Source of the DNA: Arenibacter antarcticus | GTDB lineage: Bacteria; Bacteroidota; Bacteroidia; Flavobacteriales; Flavobacteriaceae | Assembly: GCF_041320605.1 (NCBI RefSeq) | Contig: NZ_CP166679.1 | Span: 3,644,001-3,708,000 of the forward strand | DNA: 64,000 nt | Direction of reading: 5' to 3' | Part shown: piece by piece, positions 18,365 to 27,339 of the stretch | Layout: each line of letters starts with the position of its first letter | How positions within the stretch are numbered: the stretch's first letter is position 1 | Position numbers and translations under genes: made by a program | Notes under the pieces: generated by a model | Databases searched by the model: none | The model's input: the letters and a program-made list of their open reading frames with translations, nothing else | What the model was told of the DNA's origin: nothing

Positions 18365-21190
18365 TTAATTTATAAATTGAAATTCAGGTAAAATCAAGGT
18401 AGACCAAAATAAATCTTGTAAGGCTTCTTTCTTTGGTTGATTGCCTAGTGCTGAAAGCATTATTTTCTTTTCTTGATCAGTGGGATTCCTGCCTAGTGAT
18501 TTTTGATAGAGTTCTACTACAATTTTATCACTATCATTACTATACCTTTTGAGCCATATACTAGCGCCCTCCTCCAAAACATTATTAAAAAACTCTCCGT
18601 TGGTCAATTCTAATGCTTGTAAAAGAGTGGCTTGTTCATCTCTTGAAGTGGTTACATTTTCTCTGCTTGGCCGCCCCAAAGCTTTCAAAAACGGATGCTG
18701 TTCTACCAGACTTGCCCGTGCAAATTCTCCGTTGTGCTGTTCAAATGTAAAATGGATCAGTTTACCCCAATTTTTAGTCCCATAATTACGGACTTCTTGC
18801 CATTTACTATCATCAAAATCAATACTAACCCAACCTTCACTTTGGTGGTCAGCTGTACTTTTCCAACTGTTGTCCGAGTTTAGTATCAGTTCACTACCGT
18901 CCGAATAGGTTATTTTCATGGAGAATAGTATTCCTGCAGGATTGGCGATATTCCCTTCGTTAATCCCTTCAATGGCTATTGTATTTGTTCCATTTCTCAG
19001 AACCTCTTGGACATTGAGCTTATCCACTTTTGTCCACTCCGTTCCCTGTGCTAATTTTTTTTCATTTATATAGAGGGTATAGGAATGATCTACGGAAATT
19101 AGGACGGTGGCACTTGCTATAGGTTGGTCCGGGAGTGAGAATGTTTTTCGGAAATATCTCTTGCCCGGTTCTGGAAGAACATCCCTGTCGAACTTTAATT
19201 CTCTATGCCAAACCCGAGAGGAAGGCAGCCCATTACCCTTGGGATTATAGGCCACTGCGGCAAATACGGGTTTAATCAATTGGCTTACGGCATCCGAGAA
19301 CTGCTCGGCACTCATCCGCTTAAGAATTGGCCCTTTAAATACGTATTCCGATTTTATCTCCTCTATATTTTGGTAGTTAGCGGTTGGCATTTGATATGCC
19401 TTAGACGTCATTATTTGCTTTATCAAATGTTTAAGGTCATACCCAGAATCTACAAAATCAGAAGCTAACCAATCTAGGAGATCGGCATCCCATGGCTCAT
19501 TGTCCATTTCATCCAAAGGCTCAATTATTCCCCTGCCCATTAATTGTTCCCAATATCGATTGGTAATAGTACGGTACAGTCTACCATTTTCGGGTTTAAC
19601 GATTACCTCAGATAGTTTTAGTAGTCGTTCCTTAATACTTTCGGCCTCTACGGAACCTAATTCGGGATAAAGGAAATTCACCTTTGCCATTTTACCAATG
19701 GGCATATCACATCGATTTAGCTCCATTGTGGATTCTGAAAAGATTGATGCAAACCCATAAGATTGTTCCAAGGTAAGGTTACTTACAAAGCTATTGTGAC
19801 ATGAAGCGCATTTTACATTAACTCCCAACAAGGACTGCCCAATATTTTGGGCTGCCTGCATTTCGGTGCGTTGACTGGCATTAACTATTCCTCTCCATTG
19901 GATTCCTTTAATAAATCCTTCAGAAACCGCGGTTGGATTAACCAGTTGTTTCACCATTTCATCATAGTGCTTGTTTTCTTCCAAGGAGGTATATAACCAA
20001 TCGGTAATTTGTTTTCTACCTCCGGTTATAAATCCAGTTCCGCTGTAGTCGTTCCGTAAAAGATCATTCCAAAAACTTAACCAATGTTGGGTATAGTTAT
20101 GGGTATCGTTCAAAAGGGCATCAATAAGGGCGTTTCTTTTATTTGGATTGGAATCATCTATAAATTCTTTGATGTCCTTCGGTTCGGGAAGTAGCCCAAT
20201 AATATCCATATAAGAACGCCTTATAAAGGTCCTGTCATCGACCACAGAAGGCCAGTCGATGTTATTTTTGTCTAAGTAGGACGCAATTAATTTGTCCACC
20301 GGGTGTGTTTGGTTTTCAATTCTCGGCAAATCGGGTTTTACAAGTTCCAATTCTGCTTCTGGGAATACTTTAAGTGCTTGATCGGACCAATGCGCACCGT
20401 TTTGAATCCATAATTTAATCAATGCTATTTCATTGTCCTTTAATACCTTTCCTTTCTTTGGCATAACATTGTCATCATCTGGGGAAAGGGTAATCCTTTT
20501 ATACAGCTCACTTGCTGCAGGTTTACCAGCAACTATGACTGGCCCCCCTTCGCCGCCTTTAAAAACGCCTTCTTTATTATCCAGAATCAAGTCACCTTTA
20601 TGTTTATTTTCACTATGGCATTGATAGCAGTTATGTGCAAAAATAGCCCTCACCCCAAGATTTAGTTGGTCTTGTTGGGATAAGGATAGGGAATCCGATT
20701 TCTTTAATTCAGAAAGTAGCCCAACCAATTTACTATTGTCGTAGGAATCATTATTCCCGGGGAGAACACTTGTTAGATAGTCCTCGCCGTGGGTCAGGTT
20801 TGCCCCTAAATGTCCTGCAACTGTCAGCGATATTACGGTAATAAAAAGCCCAGACCGATAAAGTCGGTAGTCTGACTGTTTTTTGCGCATTAAAAAAACA
20901 GTGATAATTGCCATAATTGCAGTTGCGATTCCTGCGTATTGGTGGTAATTCACTAAATCTCCGCTATAGTCATCAAAGGTACTTAGCAACCAGCCCATTA
21001 GGGCAGCCAATATAGCACTGATAGTTCCTGCGTAAATCATCCAATTGATACCTTCCCGTAATCCTTTTCGTTTTCCGCCTATCGTAAACAGCTCAAATAT
21101 TAAGGCAACGACTAATAAACCTATGGGAAAATGTACCAATAAGGGGTGGAAACGGCCTAAAAGCTGAAATATCCAATCAAAATCTTTCAT
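18365..21190 (-). CDS. DUF1549/DUF1553 cytochrome with DUF2231-like membrane domain
   Basis: A 941-residue multi-domain protein. Residues 1-130 hold about four membrane helices in a DUF2231-like arrangement (FHPLLVHFPIGLLVVAL). A planctomycete-type cytochrome domain follows with CYQCH at 188-192 and the conserved DNVMPKKGKVL. Next comes DUF1549 from about residue 285 (DRTFIRRSYMDIIGLLPEP) containing a second CASCH near residue 460. A beta-rich insert at about 690-820 looks carbohydrate-binding-like, and a split DUF1553 region includes LKRMSAEQFSDAVSQL and the C-terminal YQKSLGRNPTDQEK. Two c-type hemes and a membrane anchor imply an electron-transfer role at the outer face of the inner membrane. 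It heads the minus-strand set with DUF1501, NHL and sulfatase genes. Full length, no lesions seen. Confidence 0.9.
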   Translation of the reverse strand: MKDFDWIFQLLGRFHPLLVHFPIGLLVVALIFELFTIGGKRKGLREGINWMIYAGTISAILAALMGWLLSTFDDYSGDLVNYHQYAGIATAIMAIITVFLMRKKQSDYRLYRSGLFITVISLTVAGHLGANLTHGEDYLTSVLPGNNDSYDNSKLVGLLSELKKSDSLSLSQQDQLNLGVRAIFAHNCYQCHSENKHKGDLILDNKEGVFKGGEGGPVIVAGKPAASELYKRITLSPDDDNVMPKKGKVLKDNEIALIKLWIQNGAHWSDQALKVFPEAELELVKPDLPRIENQTHPVDKLIASYLDKNNIDWPSVVDDRTFIRRSYMDIIGLLPEPKDIKEFIDDSNPNKRNALIDALLNDTHNYTQHWLSFWNDLLRNDYSGTGFITGGRKQITDWLYTSLEENKHYDEMVKQLVNPTAVSEGFIKGIQWRGIVNASQRTEMQAAQNIGQSLLGVNVKCASCHNSFVSNLTLEQSYGFASIFSESTMELNRCDMPIGKMAKVNFLYPELGSVEAESIKERLLKLSEVIVKPENGRLYRTITNRYWEQLMGRGIIEPLDEMDNEPWDADLLDWLASDFVDSGYDLKHLIKQIMTSKAYQMPTANYQNIEEIKSEYVFKGPILKRMSAEQFSDAVSQLIKPVFAAVAYNPKGNGLPSSRVWHRELKFDRDVLPEPGKRYFRKTFSLPDQPIASATVLISVDHSYTLYINEKKLAQGTEWTKVDKLNVQEVLRNGTNTIAIEGINEGNIANPAGILFSMKITYSDGSELILNSDNSWKSTADHQSEGWVSIDFDDSKWQEVRNYGTKNWGKLIHFTFEQHNGEFARASLVEQHPFLKALGRPSRENVTTSRDEQATLLQALELTNGEFFNNVLEEGASIWLKRYSNDSDKIVVELYQKSLGRNPTDQEKKIMLSALGNQPKKEALQDLFWSTLILPEFQFIN

Positions 21191-21301
21191 TTAATGCGCT
21201 AATTATATTTAAATCTTAATAGCAATAGCCCACAGGCCCAACGATTCATTTATTGTGGTTATGTAAGCTAATACCATTATTCATAGTCTTGAGATTTTCT
21301 T

Positions 21302-21470
21302 TTAATATCCTTCGTTTTGCGTTAAACCGGGATTTACTAGCAACTCCCTATTAGGAATGGGGATTATTCTTTAAAATGAATCAGATTCATAATCCTGGTT
21401 GAAAACCCTACCGACCTTCATGGAGCTGTAGGGTAAGTCACCTCTAAAGTCATGTGAGCATCAAAATTGG
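21302..21470 (-). pseudogene. Relic of SusD/RagB C-terminus
   Basis: Reading the minus strand from about 21450 gives HDFRGDLPYSSMKVGRVF, then NQDYESDSF, a TAA, and RIIPIPNRELLVNPGL followed by TQNEGY and a terminal stop at 21304-21302. The IPIPNREL and NPGLTQNEGY ends are the usual C-terminus of SusD/RagB outer-membrane glycan-binding lipoproteins. Only some 50-55 codons survive, with an internal stop and no recognisable upstream SusD body. It marks the former presence of a SusC/SusD pair next to the sulfatase and cytochrome locus. Confidence 0.75.
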
Positions 21471-21589
21471 GAACAAGTTTTGATGTATTTAAGGTGCATC
21501 CCAGATGAAACCAACGATAGTGTTCAAAAGCTAATTTAACCTTTTTTTATTAAAGGTAAAGCCCCTAAAACACTAACAATCAAAGCTGT

Positions 21590-22040
21590 TGTAGTTATTC
21601 CGAAATTCATGGTCTTTCCATAATAGGGAACCCCCTCGTCGTTTTCTCGGGGAGCATTCTGTAATCTTCCTCGCTATCCACTTTTTCGGTAATTACCACA
21701 TCTGCGTCTAGCTGTACCTCGTTTATGAATACCCCATACGTCACGGAATGGGAATCTGTTAAAAGCGATGCCTAATATAGAGAACTTACGGGTAGTCTGG
21801 ATACCGTATTCTTGAGATTGACGCTTACCACTGCCAAACTATCTAAATGCGAATTGTCTATACTGTGATCACCATTGATAGCCTGTTGTTTGAGTATGCC
21901 ATTGGTCGGTTATAGGCACCACTATATTTGGCCGATTCATCTTTTGTGGTTCTTCAGTAATGTTACTTTTCTATTGAATATAAGAAGCCATAAAGAAATC
22001 GTTACATATCAAAAATAAATAATCGGTAGTTGTAAGTTCT
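21590..22040 (-). pseudogene. Relic of a second sulfatase, N-terminal part
   Basis: The sequence aligns by eye with the N-terminal coding part of the intact sulfatase at about 14940-15400. Shared landmarks in the same order include the stretches around TCTAGCTGTAC, CTGTTAAAAG(C/T)GATGCC, GC(T/C)GCCAAACTATCTAAATG, GCCATTGGTC and the region before the lipoprotein signal. A downstream piece near 21600-21670 still reads RLQNAPRENDEG, against RLQNVAPGKRRQG in the intact protein. Many small indels and stops break the frame and the C-terminal two thirds is gone. It directly precedes the SusD relic in the transcription direction. From 22041 to 22273 nothing was recognised. Confidence 0.8.
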
Positions 22041-22273
22041 GATTTAAGGCTAGTGGAAATTAATTGTACATGTAGTTAATGCAAGGAAGCCTTGTCTGGG
22101 CTATACCTATATGGTATGGCTCCAAAGCGAGTTGGCTAGTGCAAAAAAAACCAATGAGTTCTTATTGCCGCTTTGGTTTTGACCTAGGACCTCCTAGTGT
22201 TCAAAGGCCATGACATCTGCATAACAATGCATGGGTAGGGAAGGGGTTGCCGGACGAAAATTTAGGACTAGTA

Positions 22274-23392
22274 TTACAAATTTTTTCGGAACGTTTTTCT
22301 CCTTTTGTAAATCTGAGGGTCAAAATGCTTCCATAACTGTTTGATCGCCACATTTTCCTCCAATTCAGGGGTTCTTATACAGCTTTCTATACCTTTTTCC
22401 GTAAAGGTTTTGTGGTACTCATTAAAAATTACCGCAGTAACTCCTTTATTCTGATATTCTGGGTGCACCCCTATTAAATAAAAAATCACTTCCTTGCTAT
22501 TTCTCTTGGCATTTAGTAGATGGTACCATCCAAAGGGAAATAATTTTCCCTTAGCTTTTTGCATGGCTCGAGAAAAAGAAGGCATAACAATTGCGAATGC
22601 AATTAGATTGTCGTCTTTGTCCAGAACAAACTTTATATATTCTGGATTGATAAAGGAAATATATTTTTTCTTGAAATACTCCTTTTGTGGGTCCGTCATT
22701 GGGACAAAAGAAGAGAGTTTCGAATAACTTTCATTAAATAGATCGAACATCTTATCCACCATAGGCATAACTTCCTCTGTTTTGGTGAAATTGAGTTCCT
22801 TGACCCCATAGCGTTTTTTCACTATGGCATTGACCTTTTCGAAAAACAACGGATTCGCATTAATAAATGGGAACTTATTCTCCATATATTCCTTTTCCTT
22901 CACCAACCCGAAGCGTTCATAATGCGTTACATAGTAAGGGTGATTATACCAGGTAATCATAGTGCCTATATGGTCAAAGCCTTCTGTTAGCACACCTACC
23001 TTGTCCATATTGGAAAATCCAACTGGCCCCTCCATATAGGAAAGCTCATGTTGTCTACCAATTTCCGCAACTTTGTTGAACATAGTTTCGGAAACCTCAT
23101 AATCGTCTATAAAATCGAACCAACCAAAACGCATTTTCTTTATGTTCTGATGGTTTACCTCCAACCCATTTACGATTGCCGCCACCCTGCCAACGATCTT
23201 ATTGTTTTTGTACGCAAGAAAAAGCCAAGCATCGGCATCTTTAAAAACTGGGTTTTTACTCTTGTTAAATGACGCTATCTCATCATTTATAATGGGAGGC
23301 ACCCAATATGGGGAATCCTTGTAAAGTGTAAATGGAAATTTAACGAAATCTTTTAATTCCGATTTTGATGTTACTTCTTTTAGGGTGACCAT
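22274..23392 (-). CDS. GNAT-superfamily protein (YghO-like), about 372 residues
   Basis: A cytoplasmic protein of about 372 residues if started at the ATG at 23392 (MVTLKEVTSKSELKDFVKFPF), the start typical of this family; an in-frame ATG at 23434 would add 14 residues. The N-terminal half contains PFTLYKDSPYWVPP, AWLFLAYKNNKIVGRVAAIVN and RFGWFDFIDDYEV, and the C-terminal half another acyltransferase-like core ending FYLIGVHPEYQNKGVTAVIF with a Q-x-x-G-type acetyl-CoA loop. Such long GNAT-like proteins are widespread in Bacteroidota, and the substrate is unknown. It follows the outer-membrane protein gene on the same strand within about 70 bases, so co-transcription is possible. Confidence 0.75.
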   Translation of the reverse strand: MVTLKEVTSKSELKDFVKFPFTLYKDSPYWVPPIINDEIASFNKSKNPVFKDADAWLFLAYKNNKIVGRVAAIVNGLEVNHQNIKKMRFGWFDFIDDYEVSETMFNKVAEIGRQHELSYMEGPVGFSNMDKVGVLTEGFDHIGTMITWYNHPYYVTHYERFGLVKEKEYMENKFPFINANPLFFEKVNAIVKKRYGVKELNFTKTEEVMPMVDKMFDLFNESYSKLSSFVPMTDPQKEYFKKKYISFINPEYIKFVLDKDDNLIAFAIVMPSFSRAMQKAKGKLFPFGWYHLLNAKRNSKEVIFYLIGVHPEYQNKGVTAVIFNEYHKTFTEKGIESCIRTPELEENVAIKQLWKHFDPQIYKRRKTFRKNL

Positions 23393-23460
23393 ACTATTAA
23401 GTTTGTATGGTTCAATATTAGGAATATTATCCAATAGGAAAAAGCAGAAGGAAACTTTTA

Positions 23461-24534
23461 TTAGAAATCAATTTCCCCTTGGTTTTTTTTATCCATTTTT
23501 CTTGCTTTTCGGAGTTGCTTTTTAGTTGGCCCAAGGTCTATATCCTCTGCTCCCGAATCCTTATTCTGTTTTTTAGTCTTTTTCAACATGCTGTTTCTGT
23601 TGATACGACCACCATTTTTACCTGCGTTCTGGTCCTCTATGGCCTTTAATTTATCCTTGTGCATATCTAGCCTATAGGACATGCCCATTGCTCCAAAAAT
23701 TCTGCTGGGAGTGTTTTTAAAACTAGCCCCAAAATTTAGGTCCACCTGCATATTGTCACCTATTAGATGCGCTACGCCGCTCCGTAGTAAAACATCGGAA
23801 TAACGTTCGCTATTAATACCCTGATTCTCTACAAATACACTCCATTTCGGATTTCTTAATGCATGGGAAAGGGAGATGATGTAACTCCGTTCAGGAAACG
23901 GTGTTCTAATCCGGTCATAAGCAAAATTGGTAGTAAGTACTAATCTTGAGGTCAAGCTACTTTGGGTGGCCACCATAACCCTTGGGGATACAATATCTTC
24001 CCCGCGATAATATGGATTGTCCCCCAAAACAAAATTTGCGCCCACATATACGGATATGGCGGGAATTAGGTTTTTAAATCTAAATTTGTTGTTTGCTCTC
24101 CAACTGTACAGGTCAGGTTTGTTGTTTTCTGGATTTTTAAAGGGATCAAAAATCAAATACTTGAGGCCTAAGCGGTTTTTGGAAAAGTCTGAATTTGTTA
24201 CTTCTACCCCAGTGTTGAGATAGGTTTTGTTCTGATGGTCAAAAGTACCCTCGTAATTAATTTCCAGTGTTTCAAAAAAAAGACCGTACCGTAAAGAAAG
24301 GTCGGCACCTAATATATTGGATTCCGTTGCCAATCTTGAATGGTCCTGTTGTTCTAACCCCACTCCAAATTCGGCCTGTAAAACGTTCGATCCCAATGCA
24401 TAGGCACTAACGGATAACCCTGGCCTGTTGGAATTGATTAAATCGGTATATTGCGAGAAGCCACACAAAGGAAAAGCGCTAATCACAATAAGTATCAACT
24501 GATTAATGTGTTTCAAGGAAACATAATATTTCAT
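23461..24534 (-). CDS. Outer-membrane beta-barrel 'transporter'-type protein
   Basis: A 357-residue protein with a signal peptide (LILIVISAFPLCGFSQ) and a body of alternating amphipathic strands, beginning with TDLINSNRPGLSVSAYALGSNVLQAEFG. This opening is characteristic of the MetA-pathway/transporter-like outer-membrane barrels of Bacteroidota. The C-terminal 60 residues (from about IEDQNAGKNGG) are very basic and lysine-rich, unlike a barrel, and may be a periplasmic or peptidoglycan-contacting tail. What it transports is not known. It is divergent from the DUF4834 gene, sharing an intergenic region of 88 bases. Confidence 0.7.
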   Translation of the reverse strand: MKYYVSLKHINQLILIVISAFPLCGFSQYTDLINSNRPGLSVSAYALGSNVLQAEFGVGLEQQDHSRLATESNILGADLSLRYGLFFETLEINYEGTFDHQNKTYLNTGVEVTNSDFSKNRLGLKYLIFDPFKNPENNKPDLYSWRANNKFRFKNLIPAISVYVGANFVLGDNPYYRGEDIVSPRVMVATQSSLTSRLVLTTNFAYDRIRTPFPERSYIISLSHALRNPKWSVFVENQGINSERYSDVLLRSGVAHLIGDNMQVDLNFGASFKNTPSRIFGAMGMSYRLDMHKDKLKAIEDQNAGKNGGRINRNSMLKKTKKQNKDSGAEDIDLGPTKKQLRKARKMDKKNQGEIDF

Positions 24535-24622
24535 AGGTGCTTTATTTATTATTATTTTAAGACTTTTCCCTTATTAATACAACGCTAGAATTGTATTTTT
24601 GATATAAAATTTAATAACAAAT

Positions 24623-24886
24623 ATGGGGTTTTTAAAAACAATTCTAATTATACTCTTAGTATACTATTCACTTAAAATTTTAGTGAAATGGTTGGGCCCA
24701 ATAATGCTTAGATATGCCGCAAAAAAAACTGAGGAACATTTTAAGGAAAAATTTAAAGGTTTCTCCGCTCAAAATCAACAAGACGATTCGCAGATTGGCG
24801 ATATAATAATAGAAAAAAAACCTGAAAATCAAAGAAAATCCACGAAAAATGTCGGGGAGTATATTGATTTTGAAGAAATTGAATAA
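24623..24886 (+). CDS. DUF4834 family small membrane protein
   Basis: An 87-residue protein with one N-terminal membrane helix (TILIILLVYYSLKILVKWLGP), a short basic amphipathic part (KKTEEHFKEKFKGF), and an acidic end EYIDFEEIE. This layout is the DUF4834 family, found across Flavobacteriia and usually next to yfhO, as here. The function is unknown. It is the first gene of the plus-strand envelope operon, with a 20-base gap to the next start. Confidence 0.85.
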   Translation: MGFLKTILIILLVYYSLKILVKWLGPIMLRYAAKKTEEHFKEKFKGFSAQNQQDDSQIGDIIIEKKPENQRKSTKNVGEYIDFEEIE

Positions 24887-24906
24887 CCATTTATCATAAA
24901 CCAGCC

Positions 24907-27339
24907 ATGAGAAACGGTCTTAGAGCCTTTTTGATCCATTTTTTTGTTACCGTATTTTTTATCCTTGTAGCCCTTGCTTATTTCCATCCCGTATTACAAG
25001 GGAAGGTAATAGAGCAATCCGATATTGTTCAATTTACCGGAATGGCCAAGGAACAGAACGATTTTAGGAAAAAGACAGGGGAGGAGCCCTACTGGACCAA
25101 TAGTGCCTTTGGTGGAATGCCCACCTATCAACTTGGGGCCTATTATCCGCATGATTATATTAAAAAACTCGATAGAACTATCCGATTTTTACCGCGACCG
25201 GCAGATTATTTATTCATCTATCTCATAGGGTTTTATATATTGTTATGTTGCCTTAAAGTAGATTATAAATTAGCCATATTGGGTGCCTTAGCTTTCGGAT
25301 TCTCTACCTATATGATTATAATACTAGGGGTTGGTCATAATGCCAAAGCCCATGCTATTGGGTATATGCCCATGCTTTTGGGGGGAATTGTATTGGTATT
25401 TAGAAAAAAATATCTCTGGGGTTTTCTACTCACCACTATTGCTATGGCTTTGGAGGTAGGGGCCAATCACTATCAGATGACATATTATTTTATGCTCTTA
25501 GTGCTGATTCTGGGGGCCGTATATTTAGTAGATGCCCTTAAGCAGAAACAACTAAAACATTTTGGAAAATCGGTAGGGTTGCTCTTGGTGGCCGTTCTTT
25601 TAGGTGTGGCGGCAAACGCTACCAGCCTTATGGCTACCAAGGAATATGCCGATTGGAGTACTAGGGGGAAATCGGAGCTTACCATTAATCCCAAAGGAGA
25701 ACCTGTGGAAAAAGGATCTGGTCTGGACAGGGATTATATCACCCAATATAGTTACGGTATCGCAGAGTCCCTTAATTTATTTGTTCCCAGACTTTTTGGT
25801 GGATCAAATAGCGAGAACCTTGGGACACAATCCAAAACCTATAACTACTTAACTGAAAATGGGATCTCTAGGACCAAGGCCTTAGAGTTCTCAAAAGGGC
25901 TTCCGCTTTATTGGGGAGATCAACCCATTGTTGCCGCACCCGCTTATATTGGGGCAGTTGTATTCTTTTTGTTTGTTTTGGGGCTGTTTTTGGTACAGGG
26001 TAAGGTGAAATGGTGGCTCCTGGGAGGCACTATCATGGCTTTGGTGCTTTCTTGGGGTAAGAATTTTGGATTGCTTACCGATTTAATGATCGATTATTTC
26101 CCCATGTACAATAAATTCAGGGCAGTTTCTTCCATCCAAGTAATTTTGGAACTATGTGCCCCAGTATTAGCCATATTAGCATTGGCGGCACTTTTTAACA
26201 ATAAAATAGACGAATCTAAGAAATTTAAGAGTCTTAAAATTTCCATTTTTATTACCTTGGGGCTAGGAATTTTCCTTTTCCTTATAAAAGGATTATTCTC
26301 TTTTACGGGTCAAAGTGACGAAACTTTACGACAGTATTATGGGGATGATATCTTGGCACTAATCCAAGCCGATCGGAAGTCGGTTTATAATTCTGATATA
26401 TTCCGATCTTTGATCTATATGGGATTGGCAAGCTTAGTAATCTGGTTCTTTTTAAAAGGAAAATTAAAACAATCGCTTGTCGTAGTGTTTATCGGTGTTC
26501 TAATTTTATTCGATTTGGTCGGCGTGGCAAAACGCTATGTAGATGAGGACGATTTTGTAGCAAAAAGAAGAATGTCCGAACCCTTTCAGCAGACCGAATT
26601 TGATAAGCAAATTGCCCAGGATAAGAGTATTTTTAGAGTGTACGATCCTAATGAGGGAATCAATGGAGCCAGAACTTCCTATTTTCACCAATCGGTAGGG
26701 GGATACCATGCTGCAAAACCAGCTGGACTTGAAGATTTATTCAAATTTTATATTTATAAGGGTAAAGTAGGGGTGTTAAGTATGCTAAACGTAAAATATA
26801 TTGTGCAACAAGACGAGGAGGGCAGAAGCTATCCTGCCCAAAATCCCGATGCAAACGGCAATGCATGGTTTGTAGACCAATTAATCTCAGTGACTAATGC
26901 CAATGAGGAAATTATGGCATTAGACACCTTGGATCTAAAACACAAAGCGGTATTCAATCGTTCAAAGTTTACACTCAATAATACGGATTATCAAGTAGAT
27001 TCTACCGCTGGCATACAATTAACTAACTACAGCCCCAATCACCTGACCTATAGTTCCAATAATTCCAACACAGGGTTGGCCGTATTTTCTGAAATGTACT
27101 ATTCCCATGGATGGAACGCCTATATAGACGGACAGTTAACAGAGCATTTTAAAGTAAACTATGTGTTACGGGCGCTGGAAATTCCGGCAGGGAAACATAA
27201 TATTGAGTTTAAATTTCAGCCAGAAATTGTGCGAATTGGATCCAAGATTACTATGGCAAGCTCCATAATTATTGGTCTGATCCTAATATTGGGAATCGGT
27301 TATACGATTAGGAAATCGGGAAATAAAACCTCCGACTAA
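24907..27339 (+). CDS. YfhO family large membrane protein
   Basis: An 810-residue polytopic inner-membrane protein. A short N-terminal helix leads to the periplasmic segment YWTNSAFGGMPTYQLGAYYP, then about a dozen helices with GHNAKAHAIGYMP and GANHYQMTYYF, features of the YfhO/GT-C-like fold. A C-terminal soluble domain (about 560-780) is followed by a last helix. In Gram-positive bacteria YfhO homologues glycosylate teichoic or lipoteichoic acid; in Bacteroidota the acceptor is unknown. Its stop overlaps the start of the next gene (TAATG at 27337-27341), indicating translational coupling to the glycosyltransferase. Confidence 0.9.
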   Translation: MRNGLRAFLIHFFVTVFFILVALAYFHPVLQGKVIEQSDIVQFTGMAKEQNDFRKKTGEEPYWTNSAFGGMPTYQLGAYYPHDYIKKLDRTIRFLPRPADYLFIYLIGFYILLCCLKVDYKLAILGALAFGFSTYMIIILGVGHNAKAHAIGYMPMLLGGIVLVFRKKYLWGFLLTTIAMALEVGANHYQMTYYFMLLVLILGAVYLVDALKQKQLKHFGKSVGLLLVAVLLGVAANATSLMATKEYADWSTRGKSELTINPKGEPVEKGSGLDRDYITQYSYGIAESLNLFVPRLFGGSNSENLGTQSKTYNYLTENGISRTKALEFSKGLPLYWGDQPIVAAPAYIGAVVFFLFVLGLFLVQGKVKWWLLGGTIMALVLSWGKNFGLLTDLMIDYFPMYNKFRAVSSIQVILELCAPVLAILALAALFNNKIDESKKFKSLKISIFITLGLGIFLFLIKGLFSFTGQSDETLRQYYGDDILALIQADRKSVYNSDIFRSLIYMGLASLVIWFFLKGKLKQSLVVVFIGVLILFDLVGVAKRYVDEDDFVAKRRMSEPFQQTEFDKQIAQDKSIFRVYDPNEGINGARTSYFHQSVGGYHAAKPAGLEDLFKFYIYKGKVGVLSMLNVKYIVQQDEEGRSYPAQNPDANGNAWFVDQLISVTNANEEIMALDTLDLKHKAVFNRSKFTLNNTDYQVDSTAGIQLTNYSPNHLTYSSNNSNTGLAVFSEMYYSHGWNAYIDGQLTEHFKVNYVLRALEIPAGKHNIEFKFQPEIVRIGSKITMASSIIIGLILILGIGYTIRKSGNKTSD

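Noticed and set aside
22494-22727. Short plus-strand frames inside the YghO-like GNAT gene
   Set aside because: They are shadows of the intact minus-strand gene, which has normal family motifs.
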